Below are positions 1 through 7,544 of a stretch of 64,000 nucleotides of DNA, in pieces. Source of the DNA: Cyclobacterium salsum (GTDB lineage Bacteria > Bacteroidota > Bacteroidia > Cytophagales > Cyclobacteriaceae). The notes under the pieces are model-generated. The model was given only the letters and a program-made list of their open reading frames with translations. It had not been told where the DNA came from and ran no database searches. The first letter of the stretch is position 1, and the number at the start of each line of letters is the position of its first letter. Position numbers and translations under genes: made by a program. The stretch is taken from positions 1 through 64,000 of the forward strand of contig NZ_WNKG01000004.1 of NCBI RefSeq assembly GCF_010119245.1, read 5' to 3'.

Positions 1-148
1 AGAATGGAAAAGTATGTGGAATTTTAGCTGTTTTGTTTGCTTTTCAACATAGGAGACATTTATGCAGAGCATTTAAACCCATTCTTCCCGAGAAACCAGA
101 CCCTGTTAGCAGGAAGCATATTTAAATTAATTCAATTTTTTATTGTTT

Positions 149-168
149 AACAATAAATATTTATTGTT
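149..168. promoter_or_regulatory. Perfect 20-bp palindrome, probable operator of the DUF2975/XRE pair
   Basis: AACAATAAATATTTATTGTT is its own reverse complement. A third ATTGTT half-site overlaps it on the left (141-155, TATTGTT-T-AACAATA). It lies 27-46 bases before the ATG at 195 of a membrane protein gene co-transcribed with a small XRE regulator. A perfect two-fold site here suits autoregulation by a dimeric helix-turn-helix protein. The palindrome is read directly; its binding partner is inference. Confidence 0.55.
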
Positions 169-194
169 ATTTGAAAAATAAACCCCCGAAGACA

Positions 195-755
195 ATGAAC
201 TGGAAAGAAGCTTGGAAAAATAAGTGGGAAACCCAACCTGTATTGATGTTACTCACCATCGTAATTTGGTCTATTTTTATAGGAATATGTATCAAAGGCG
301 GAACCTTGTTGTTTACCTTCATATACAGCCTCTTCAATCCGGCGGTGGCGCAAGACCTTTACCAGGGATTGAATTTGTCGGTGGCCAGGGAATGGCATAC
401 GGGATATTACCTGGGGGCCGTGTCCTTGCTACTGGGAATTTTGGTAGCTAAGGCCTATATTTTCTATTTGGTAATCCAGGTTTTCCTGACCATTGACCTC
501 GTTCATCCTTTCAGTAGGGAAGTTTCAGTCCTTATTTCCAGAATTGGCAGAGTTACCCTTGAGGTAGGTATTTTAATCATAATAGCCTCCGGGTATTTTC
601 ATTGGTTGTCTTCCCGAACGATGCATAGTCCTGCTCTCGGTGGATTCTTGGGTGGGGCGTTTGAATACCTGATTATGGGTGCGGTTATCTATGCCATTGC
701 GTTGGTCTTCAAACGCGGTGTAGAAATCCAAACCGATAACGACCTAACTGTTTAA
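195..755 (+). CDS. DUF2975 family membrane protein
   Basis: A 186-residue integral membrane protein with about four hydrophobic segments (near residues 15-38, 70-95, 115-135 and 155-175) and the family-typical C-terminus GVEIQTDNDLTV. It matches the Bacteroidota version of DUF2975, whose biochemical role is unknown. A TTG at 171 in the same frame would add eight residues, but it directly abuts the palindrome at 149-168, so I prefer the ATG at 195. The stop is followed two bases later by the XRE regulator gene, a pairing typical of this family, so the two are co-transcribed and probably act together. Confidence 0.8.
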   Translation: MNWKEAWKNKWETQPVLMLLTIVIWSIFIGICIKGGTLLFTFIYSLFNPAVAQDLYQGLNLSVAREWHTGYYLGAVSLLLGILVAKAYIFYLVIQVFLTIDLVHPFSREVSVLISRIGRVTLEVGILIIIASGYFHWLSSRTMHSPALGGFLGGAFEYLIMGAVIYAIALVFKRGVEIQTDNDLTV

Positions 756-757
756 CC

Positions 758-964
758 ATGCCCATTGTCGTAAATTTAGATGTCATGATGGCAAAACGGA
801 AAATGTCCTTAAACGAACTCTCGGAAAAGGTGGATATCACCCTATCCAATCTTTCCATCCTTAAGACCGGTAAGGCAAAAGCTGTACGGTTTACCACCTT
901 GGAAGCAATTTGCAAGGCCTTGGACTGTCAGCCGGGGGATATCCTGGAGTTTGTGAAGGATTGA
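758..964 (+). CDS. Short XRE-family (YozG-like) transcriptional regulator
   Basis: A 68-residue protein that is one Cro/C1-type helix-turn-helix domain. It shows the family motifs LDVMMAKRKMSLNELSEKV, TLSNLSILKTGKAKAVRF and LEAICKALDCQPGDILEF. It starts 2 bases after the stop of the DUF2975 gene, indicating translational coupling. Regulators of this type are almost always found next to DUF2975 membrane proteins, but what the pair senses is not established. It is the likely ligand of the perfect palindrome at 149-168. Length is normal for the family and it appears intact. Confidence 0.88.
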   Translation: MPIVVNLDVMMAKRKMSLNELSEKVDITLSNLSILKTGKAKAVRFTTLEAICKALDCQPGDILEFVKD

Positions 965-1118
965 GGTAATTTAATTTCGGCTAAGTTTTAACTATATAGG
1001 AACTACAAAGGCCACTCTGATACAGAAGTAATCGCCAACCGAATACCTAGCGGCAACGGTAATAGAGGTGAAATATCCAAAAATCTCAGTTGGGATATTT
1101 TGGTAGAAATCAAATGTT

Positions 1119-1358
1119 TCAACCATTTGTTTTTATGGTTAGAACGGACGGCCGTCTTTTATACGGATTAAATTGCGCACTTCCCGTCGGTGATCGGTGG
1201 GTACCATACGCTGATACCTTTTCGTTGTCTACCAAACTGTCGGGACGAACCACTACCCATTCGATGTACGGATTAGCCTGTCCTACGTGCAACCGTAAAT
1301 AATCTGCGGCCTCTTCGTTGTCAGGCTGTGGTGGCAGTATCCATCGAAGCAATTGCAT
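1119..1358 (-). pseudogene. Remnant of an NAD(P)-binding SDR-type oxidoreductase
   Basis: About 60 residues resemble the C-terminal part of atypical short-chain dehydrogenase / NAD(P)H-binding proteins. Readable motifs are LLRWILPPQPDNEEAADYLR, GQANPYIEWVVVRPDSLVD and HRSPTGSAQFNP. No Rossmann glycine motif or N-terminal half is found upstream, and the reading frame drifts after SAQFNP, so this is a decayed gene end. Directly upstream on the same strand are a GGTTCGGAAT repeat array (1461-1504) and an AraC-domain remnant (1527-1815). That is the same order as the intact regulator plus oxidoreductase locus at 9.3-12.3 kb. Family recognition is by eye. Confidence 0.55.
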
Positions 1359-1460
1359 TGATAAGATGTACGCTTATGGAAATCCGGTTAATTGTTTTTC
1401 TGTCAATCATTGTCTTCGTTTTAATTCGAGATTAAAGGTGCACATGCTATGCTGCGCCAA

Positions 1461-1504
1461 GGTTCGGAATCTCAAATATAGGTTCGGAATTACCTATCCG
1501 AACC
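1461..1504. promoter_or_regulatory. GGTTCGGAAT repeat array, copy 1 (relic operator)
   Basis: GGTTCGGAAT occurs at 1461-1470 and again at 1481-1490, exactly 20 bp apart, followed by the inverted half-site ATCCGAACC at 1496-1504. The same arrangement is found at 10426-10470 between the intact TolB/TPR/AraC regulator and its oxidoreductase gene. Here it lies between the AraC remnant and the SDR remnant. Repetition at two regulator/target junctions supports operator function. Binding is inference. Confidence 0.5.
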
Positions 1505-1526
1505 AATAAAAGACAGTAAAACGGAA

Positions 1527-1815
1527 TCAACCATATAAAAACTCCTTAGGTATAGCGCCGATTTCCTTTTTGAAATACGTACTAAAAACGTATTTGGAAT
1601 GAAAAACCCAGCTATTATAGCCTATGGACATCAGTGGTGGGTGTGAAATCTTAAGAAGTTTGGCCAAATCCTTGACTACCTGCACGTGATACTGGTTGAG
1701 GAACGCGTTAACGTTACTACCCAATCCATCCTCCAATAACCGGAAAAGTTGGCTGGCATGGATCTCCAGCCTGCCAGCAATAGCAGGTCCAATGCGGATT
1801 ACCTTAAAAGTAGGA
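1527..1815 (-). pseudogene. Remnant of an AraC-type DNA-binding domain
   Basis: The minus strand reads without a stop through about 95 codons to a stop at 1527. It clearly resembles the C-terminal AraC domain of the intact regulator at 10473-12269: LEIHASQLFRLLED versus LEMHPNQLSWLLNE, VNAFLNQYHV versus FNAYINGFRV, and YFKKEIGAIPKEF versus VFKKETGMTPKEF. The TolB-like and TPR parts are missing, and the sequence upstream of 1815 is broken. This is therefore the truncated tail of a paralogous regulator gene, with the SDR remnant downstream. Confidence 0.65.
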
Positions 1816-1961
1816 AATTTGTGGTTCCCTAGAATTTTGTATAACGGCCAAGGCTAAGAGCAGGCGGGCATAAAACTCAATTCGCTGTCCGCTACGACAA
1901 AAGTTTATTGAGGTAATCTCTTTCGATTTAACACTTTCCGCCCGCTTGCTTTTAGCCATTG

Positions 1962-2822
1962 TTATCGGTTTTTTATTGGAAAATGCTGTTTCAAGAATGC
2001 CAGAATCAGTCCATGATTTCTTGTAAATTCAGCATGGCCTCCCTTTAGTTCTATGTGTTCATAAAAATGCTGAAAATTGTTCCCTTCAAGTCTCTCCACC
2101 ATTCTGTTACACATCAAAGTAGAAGGCCAAACTTCATCTTGAGAAGCTGAAATGAAAAGGATAGGTGCATTTATCCTTTCAACCTTTATTTCAGATTCAA
2201 TAATGGCCTTTTGATTCTCAATCATCCTGCTGAATCCACCGTAGAAATCACCATTGTTTATCAAGTCCAAGGATTCTTCAGATGCAGATATCCAAGGTAT
2301 TTCTTCCTGTTTAAATGACCATGAAGCAGTTTCACCCCATCCCCATCTTGAAGGTAAGGATACATTAGGTGGTAAAATTGCAATTACAGCATCAATCTCA
2401 TTAAATCTTGACGCTAAGTTAAGCACAAGTTCGCCACCTCTTGATCCTCCAAAAACTGCAATTCGGCCTTGGTCAACCATAGGTTGTTGACTGACACTCT
2501 TAATCGTGTCATAAATGGCATCAAGGGAGATTCTGTCTAATTCCTTCGGAGTATTTGGAGTGCCAAAATAACCTACGGCAAGAAAATGGTACCCGAGGGT
2601 AAGAATGCTGTCTCTAAGAATCTGAGTTTCTTTATCTGCATACACCATTCCTCCTTCGCTGCCACCAAAGGCGACAACCATTGGTCTTTTCTCCTGAGCA
2701 GATAAAAACAACTTATAATCAACTACCCCATGATTCTTAGGATGAACGAAATGGGATAGTGTGATAAATAATACCAATACCAAACTAATCAGCCCGATTC
2801 CTATTGCGATCTTCTTTTTCAT
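1962..2822 (-). CDS. Alpha/beta hydrolase, acyl-CoA thioester hydrolase/BAAT C-terminal-like
   Basis: A 286-residue protein with one N-terminal hydrophobic segment (residues 4-24, signal anchor or signal peptide) and an alpha/beta-hydrolase core. The nucleophile elbow is GGSRGG (Ser127). The acidic residue is probably Asp229 in SASQDEVWPS and the base His263 in GGHAEF. The pattern, including the repeated FGGSEGG near residue 52, matches the BAAT/acyl-CoA thioesterase C-terminal family. Eukaryotic members use Cys, whereas Ser is usual in bacterial relatives. The substrate cannot be read from sequence. It is likely cell-envelope associated. It is intact, monocistronic or with a doubtful small ORF upstream. 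Confidence 0.7.
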   Translation of the reverse strand: MKKKIAIGIGLISLVLVLFITLSHFVHPKNHGVVDYKLFLSAQEKRPMVVAFGGSEGGMVYADKETQILRDSILTLGYHFLAVGYFGTPNTPKELDRISLDAIYDTIKSVSQQPMVDQGRIAVFGGSRGGELVLNLASRFNEIDAVIAILPPNVSLPSRWGWGETASWSFKQEEIPWISASEESLDLINNGDFYGGFSRMIENQKAIIESEIKVERINAPILFISASQDEVWPSTLMCNRMVERLEGNNFQHFYEHIELKGGHAEFTRNHGLILAFLKQHFPIKNR

Positions 2823-2840
2823 CTTTAAAATGACCTAAAA

Positions 2841-2963
2841 TTAGATTGATAGCAAAATCACAATCAAAAGAAAGCCAACTATTGGAAAACCCAAGACCAT
2901 CATTAGTTTTTTGGTAAAGTTCTTTTCTTTGCGAATGGCTCTTATCCCAATTACGTCATACAA
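2841..2963 (-). CDS. Possible small membrane ORF or gene fragment (TTG start)
   Basis: A 40-codon frame from a TTG, beginning MYDVIGIRAIRKEK and ending in a hydrophobic helix (VLGFPIVGFLLIVILLSI). Open reading continues eight codons further upstream without any start codon, to a TAG. It lies 19 bases before the hydrolase gene on the same strand. The composition (basic segment then one transmembrane helix) looks protein-like. It could be a real small protein or the 3' end of a lost membrane protein gene. No family recognised. Confidence 0.25.
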   Translation of the reverse strand: MYDVIGIRAIRKEKNFTKKLMMVLGFPIVGFLLIVILLSI

Positions 2964-3257
2964 AAATCCAATTATTAATTCCCTTTTCTATTCTTTAAGT
3001 TCAATTTAATAACGTGATTAGAGATAAGCGGTTCTCAAATTACCGATATCATCCGAATAAAGCGATGTTCCACAACGGGGTTGCGTGTATCCGCACTATA
3101 TCCAACAAAGCTTCCCCGGCTTGCCGTTGTCAAATTAAGAAATTCGGAGGCAAAAACCGGCAGACTGTTCGCTTTTAGCAGGGAAAATACCAAACGATAC
3201 GTACAAAACCTCAAAAAAACCCTTCTAACTGCTTCTCAGTCCATGCACCCATTCCCT

Positions 3258-5645
3258 CTACCTCCCGGGCCCCAGCAGGGTTCTGTCGACCGCCACGGAA
3301 TCGATTTTCTCCCGGGAATAATACAAGGGGAAGTATTCGTCCCTGGCCCAGGTTTCGAATAAATTGCCGTAAAAGGGACTGTCCGGATCGCCGGACTGCC
3401 CGGGGGCATTGCTGGCCTGGGTGGCGTCCCAATCTCCCGTATTCACAATGATCCGAAAGGAAGCACCGGAACTTTGCCGGTTGTTGCCCCCCGTGGAGCC
3501 GGGCGTGTAAGCATTGCCGCCCCGCGGCATCGGACCTAGGTTCAGTTGGGCATTCACCTCCTCGGTACTCAGCGTTCCCAGGCTGTGCACCAGATACGCA
3601 TGTTTGAACCGCTCCTGCCCGTACTGCCAGTTGTCCCGGTCCTCGCCGAGGTTTTCTTCCAGGTAGGCCAGCCCCTGCGCAAAGGCATCTGCCAGGAGGC
3701 GGTCGCGGCCGGCCTCCGGGTCGGGACCGAAACGGCTATCCGGCGCGGCGATCCAATCCAGTATTTTCTTGAGCTGTACCCTGCCAATCGTTTCGCTTCC
3801 GGCTTCCGGCACCAAGCGTTCGCTAGCCAGGCGCATCAGCGCATTTTCAAAGGCCACGTAGATGGCGGCCGGGATGGAATTCGGGTCCAGGCTATGATCC
3901 CAGTCCCGGAGCCTTTCCCGGGCTTCCGCCGCCTTGCCGGAAAGGGGAAGGGCCAGCAGGTAAGGTACCAGCCTCCGGGCAGGGATGCTGTGGTAGTCCA
4001 CCTGCAGGGCTTTCATTTCTTCCATCGTCAGGGCATTGCCGGCTTTCAGCACTTCCTCCACCCGATCGCCGCGAAAGGGATCCGCCCAGGAAAAGCCGAT
4101 GGCCTCCCAGTGGGTATAGTCGGCAGGTGTCACGTTCTGATTGGCGGAAGCAAAGTAGCCTTCCGGGGGATTGACGGTATGGGGCTTTTGGGGGATGGGC
4201 AGGTAACCCTCCCACTCGTAGCGTCCATCTCCCGGCACAGGCACCAGGCCACTGAAATTCCGGCGAATGGGCGCAATCCCCACGGCCTGCCAGCCGATGG
4301 TACCACCCTTGTCTGCCCAGACCATGTTTTCGCCCGGAATATGGCTGTAGGCGCAGGCTTCCCGAAATTCCTCCCAGCTTTTCGCCTGGTCCATGCGCAG
4401 GGAGGCCAGGTAGGGAGCCCCTCCGGGTTCCAGCCAGGCGCAGCGTACGGCATAGGCCTTGCGGTGCACGGAGTCCACATAGGTAACCGGTCCGTGACGG
4501 GTGTAGCGGAGCGCCACTTCCTCGTCCTCCCCGTTCTTCACCCGGATGGTCTCGGTAAGGATCTCCATGTCCTCCCAGGCGCCATCGTACCGGTATTGGT
4601 TCGGATTATCGGGATTCAAGTCATACACGTACAGGTCTTCCCCATCCGTTCGGAACACAGTCAGCCCCCAGGCTCCATAGCCATTGTGTCCGATGGAGAT
4701 GCCCGGGATCTCGGGTTCCCCTCCCCCGATCACATCCCATCCGGGGGCGTTCAGATGCACCATGTAACGGAGCGAGGGAACGGCTAGGGTCCGGTGCGGA
4801 TCGTTGGCCATGTAAGCATGCCCGTCGGCGGTACGCGAACCGTTTACCACCCAATTGTTGCTGCCTAGGGAAAAAGGAGCCTCCTCTGGAATCGGCGCCG
4901 TTTCGGCTGCGTCTCCGATCGCTGGATTACGGTATTCGGGCAGGATATCGCCGGGCTTGAAGGCAAGGGGTTTTCGGTAGGCATTGTACAGGGCGAGAAT
5001 ATCGTCAAAGAGTAATTCGGGCTCGATCTGCGGATCCAGGGCAAGATCGGGGTCTTTGGGATGAAACCACTTCAGGTCTTTGACCTGCGCATCCCCCAGG
5101 CGCGCCACGGCTCGCCCCAGGTCCAGTTCCTCGTTGATATTGCCCAAAAGCCCCTGGTGCCGGGAAATCACCACCTCGGGTGTCCATTTTTCCGGCAGGA
5201 TACCCAGCATTTGGAACGGCAGGGGAAGCTCATCGGGCCTGGACCGGATTTCCTCAATGTAAGCATTGACGCCGTCCGTGTAAGCGGTGATGATCGCCTC
5301 TCCTTCGGGATGGTAGTGATTCATTTCCTCTTGCATGTCTCCCCGAAAGCGAAACAGCCGGGTGCCGATGTCCCGCTGCAATTCCGCCGCTCCCAGGATC
5401 TCGGCTACCGTGCCGGTGGCCTGCCGCCTCCAGATCTCAAATTGAAAAAGGCGGTCCTTGGCGGCGGCATAGCCCTGCGCAAAAAACAAATCGTGCTGGT
5501 TGTTGGCATAGATGTGGTTGACACCCCATTGGTCGCGGACGATCTCGACGGGTTCCTGCAGGCCGGGAAGCGGGATCCCTTCGGTATCTTCGGATTCGCA
5601 GGCCCCAAGGAAGGGCAATAGAAAGGCAAGCGCAACTACTCTCAT
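3258..5645 (-). CDS. Penicillin acylase family protein (Ntn hydrolase), secreted lipoprotein
   Basis: A 795-residue precursor of the penicillin/cephalosporin/acyl-homoserine-lactone acylase family, which hydrolyses amide bonds of acylated substrates. The start at 5645 gives MRVVALAFLLPFLGAC, a lipoprotein signal with Cys16; longer upstream reading has no family similarity. The alpha-subunit region has VEIVRDQWGVNHIYA and QGYAAAKDRLFQFE. The autocatalytic cleavage site and new N-terminal nucleophile are at LGSNNW (Ser262). A beta-subunit HGPV motif follows (RYTRHGPVTY). Length is normal. Beta-lactam, quorum-signal or other amide substrates cannot be separated by eye. The local GC content is noticeably higher than in the preceding genes, which may indicate later acquisition. 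Confidence 0.88.
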   Translation of the reverse strand: MRVVALAFLLPFLGACESEDTEGIPLPGLQEPVEIVRDQWGVNHIYANNQHDLFFAQGYAAAKDRLFQFEIWRRQATGTVAEILGAAELQRDIGTRLFRFRGDMQEEMNHYHPEGEAIITAYTDGVNAYIEEIRSRPDELPLPFQMLGILPEKWTPEVVISRHQGLLGNINEELDLGRAVARLGDAQVKDLKWFHPKDPDLALDPQIEPELLFDDILALYNAYRKPLAFKPGDILPEYRNPAIGDAAETAPIPEEAPFSLGSNNWVVNGSRTADGHAYMANDPHRTLAVPSLRYMVHLNAPGWDVIGGGEPEIPGISIGHNGYGAWGLTVFRTDGEDLYVYDLNPDNPNQYRYDGAWEDMEILTETIRVKNGEDEEVALRYTRHGPVTYVDSVHRKAYAVRCAWLEPGGAPYLASLRMDQAKSWEEFREACAYSHIPGENMVWADKGGTIGWQAVGIAPIRRNFSGLVPVPGDGRYEWEGYLPIPQKPHTVNPPEGYFASANQNVTPADYTHWEAIGFSWADPFRGDRVEEVLKAGNALTMEEMKALQVDYHSIPARRLVPYLLALPLSGKAAEARERLRDWDHSLDPNSIPAAIYVAFENALMRLASERLVPEAGSETIGRVQLKKILDWIAAPDSRFGPDPEAGRDRLLADAFAQGLAYLEENLGEDRDNWQYGQERFKHAYLVHSLGTLSTEEVNAQLNLGPMPRGGNAYTPGSTGGNNRQSSGASFRIIVNTGDWDATQASNAPGQSGDPDSPFYGNLFETWARDEYFPLYYSREKIDSVAVDRTLLGPGR

Positions 5646-6115
5646 GAATTTTCTGGTTGGTACGGTGAATGTAAGGGGGAAAACGGGCGAACCCGGAATT
5701 GCAAAAAACCCCTTCTGCAAAGCCCCTTCATTAGCCCAGAATGGACAAGGATCATTCCTTTGCGCCAAATGGAGGCAATCACTACTACAGGAAGCTTCCG
5801 AAGTAAGGGGCTCTCTTTTTTCCCTGCATTCAATATACGCCAAAAATACCGATTGGCCAACGGCAGCGGGTACTCGGCGCAAGGGGTGCCGGAAGCGCTT
5901 GTTTGGTTTAGCGGGAGGTACTCAGGGCAAGGATTTCAGGAATTCCAGGTAGGATTCGCCGCGGATTTCTGCCAGTTGCTCGATTCTTTTTTTTCCTTGT
6001 TTTTTCGGTTCTGGCCAGTTTGAGCCATCTCAGTACAAACCGTTTGCAGGAGGGATTTCGTTGATTTACCAGGTCGGACGGCTGAAGGGGGCAGCAAAGA
6101 GCTGTGCTTGGTGCC
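5646..6115. other. Gene-free stretch upstream of the penicillin acylase
   Basis: About 470 bases with no gene I can support. The minus strand at 5920-6020 contains a coding-like text (KKRIEQLAEIRGESYLEFLKSLP), but it has no start codon in frame and reaches an ATG only by shifting at a run of eight A. It should hold the promoter of the acylase gene. Confidence 0.4.
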
Positions 6116-6577
6116 TTATTCGATTTGGAAGTCAAGTTGCCTGCCTTCTTCTCCTGCTTTTTTATCCATGCCGGCGCCAATGGCCATCCCGATAACCATC
6201 CCGATGGGTAGTCCGATGGCTAAAAAAGCCATGTTACCGAGGCTGGATCCTAGTGCAACACCCAGCGGCAACCCAAATATAGCCATTCCAAGTGCCAACC
6301 ACTTATTGCGGTAATGGTTTTTCGTGACCAGTCGGTGTTTTTGTTCCATTCGTTGAATGATGTGAAATTGAACTTTCTTACGTGCCTTTTGCCAGGCCTG
6401 AGCGGAGTCCGACACGGCATTCATTTGATCAATTCCATCGTTAATTTCGGCGATGGTTTCATCGGGCAATTCCTTTGCGCGTCATGCCAACAGAAGTTCC
6501 TCGAAGCGAGCATGCGCCGCATTGGTTTTCTTATTTTCGGCAATGGCTGTTCGTTTTTTAAGATTTTTAATTTCCAT
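6116..6577 (-). pseudogene. Glycine-zipper membrane protein gene interrupted by one in-frame TGA
   Basis: From an ATG at 6577 the frame reads MEIKNLKKRTAIAENKKTNA and continues to LLLA, codon 31. It meets TGA at 6484-6482 and then continues in the same frame (RAKELPDETIAEINDGIDQ) for 117 more codons. The downstream part has a hydrophilic helical segment, then two glycine-rich hydrophobic stretches (LALGMAIFGLPLGVALGSSL and FLAIGLPIGMVIGMAIGAG). Coding character is uniform on both sides of the TGA, so this is a recent nonsense mutation of a CGA or TGG codon, or less likely recoding. A TTG at 6469 could restart translation. I believe similar small proteins of about 150 residues occur in Bacteroidota, function unknown. 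Confidence 0.65.
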
Positions 6578-6742
6578 GGTCTTTTTTCGTAAAATGTTCG
6601 GGTCAATCTACGTTTCGTCTAGCTAAAATGAGTTTGGGCCCCAGCTGCCAGACAATACTAAGTTTCTGTTTTGCATTGATCTTTCCAAATGCTCAATCCG
6701 CGTATTCATTCTTGGCATTTTTTAGGTCTCTGTGCACTTCCA

Positions 6743-6982
6743 CTAAAACAAAGACGTTTTAGTTATTGGTTTTGAGTGAAATGTTCCAATAATTACAAAT
6801 GGGTTTGGTGCCGTGTTATGATGAAGTTTCGTGGTTCCAAGAAAAAAATACAGATCTTTAGTTCTTGCGAAATCATCGATGTATTTCTTCCTTATACCTT
6901 CACAAGCAAGTCTTTCATCGCCACCCTGCCTTTTTAACGAATTCCAATAAAGTTGACCAATTTCCCAATCTTGTATCATCAT
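6743..6982 (-). pseudogene. 3' fragment of an unrecognised conserved gene
   Basis: The segment reads MMIQDWEIGQLYWNSLKRQG, then KYIDDFARTKDLYFFLGTTK and NPFVIIGTFHSK, ending at 6743. It looks like a real, well-folded C-terminal domain of a cytoplasmic protein, but I cannot name the family. Just upstream, another frame reads IDVLAKMKARQVP before a stop, which would join to MMIQDW after a frameshift near 6985. Further upstream the sequence runs into the REP-like element at 7030. I therefore call it the decayed tail of a gene truncated at or near that repeat. Confidence 0.4.
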
Positions 6983-7029
6983 GGCACTTGTCGAGCCTTC
7001 ATCTTGGCAAGGACATCGATCGTTTTGGT

Positions 7030-7192
7030 AGCCCTGGAGGGCGAGATATCTTTCTGCACACCGGTTTTGGTATAAATAAGTGTATTTCGCCCCTACAGGG
7101 CTTGGGAGGCCGGAATCGAGACTATTTATCACTGGGCTACATTCTGTGCTGCAGTGTTTCGCGCTTTCAGCACTTGGGTTTTTCTATAGAGC
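7030..7192. repeat. REP-like palindromic element, copy A
   Basis: The element contains CGCCCCTACAGGG at 7088-7100, facing a degenerate inverted arm CCCTGGAGGGCG at 7032-7043. After GGGAGGCCGGAATCGAGAC comes a second small hairpin, GCGCTTTCAGCAC. Copy B at 7333-7488 is clearly the same element in the same orientation. Such multi-hairpin intergenic elements resemble REP sequences mobilised by RAYT transposases. No transposase is present in the window. Confidence 0.65.
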
Positions 7193-7262
7193 TGGTATTC
7201 GTTACTGTTCAATGGGCAGATATCCGGTTTTCGAGCGGGTCTGTTTGCTGACTCAATTAATT

Positions 7263-7316
7263 CTAGCACTGAAAGTGCGTCATATCCTAGCGATGGGTGC
7301 AGCCCATCGATTTAGA
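7263..7316. repeat. Short palindromic unit between REP-like copies
   Basis: Two perfect small hairpins sit between the larger elements: GCACT-GAA-AGTGC at 7266-7278 and CGATGGG-TGCAG-CCCATCG at 7291-7309. They resemble the second hairpin of copies A and B (GCGCT-TTC-AGCGC) in inverse orientation, suggesting a clustered, partly rearranged repeat array. Confidence 0.45.
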
Positions 7317-7332
7317 AAGCCTCAAATTGCCT

Positions 7333-7488
7333 GAGCCCTGTAGGGGCGGGATATCTTCCTGCACACCGGCGTTGGGATAGACAAGTATATTTCGCCCCTA
7401 CAGGGTTTGGGAGGCCGGAATCGAGACTATTTTGACTCGTCCTGAAATAGTTGTTTCGCGCTTTCAGCGCTTGAGTTTTACTATAGAG
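7333..7488. repeat. REP-like palindromic element, copy B
   Basis: This is the better preserved copy. CCCTGTAGGGGCG (7336-7348) and CGCCCCTACAGGG (7393-7405) form a perfect 13-bp inverted repeat around 44 bases. GGGAGGCCGGAATCGAGAC and the hairpin GCGCTTTCAGCGC follow. It aligns with copy A over about 155 bases, including the spacer (CTGCACACCGG). It lies just downstream of the DUF4386 operon end. Confidence 0.7.
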
Positions 7489-7544
7489 TACCGGTAAATT
7501 AACCATTTTGAATAAAAACACGCTCATTTGATTCATAATTTTCA

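Noticed and set aside
3546-4787. Long plus-strand open frame of about 413 codons
   Set aside because: It is antisense to the penicillin acylase gene in GC-rich sequence, has no recognisable motif, and is explained as a shadow frame.
5921-6028. Small minus-strand ORF MAQTGQNRKNKEKK... joining RIEQLAEIRGESYLEFLKSLP
   Set aside because: The two halves are in different frames around a run of eight A. The second half has no start codon in its own frame. Could be a remnant but not supportable as a gene.
7505-7540. Shared 13-mer ACGCTCATTTGAT with 22330 region, considered as an insertion-sequence end
   Set aside because: A 13-base match is expected by chance in 64 kb, and no inverted partner, target duplication or transposase is present.
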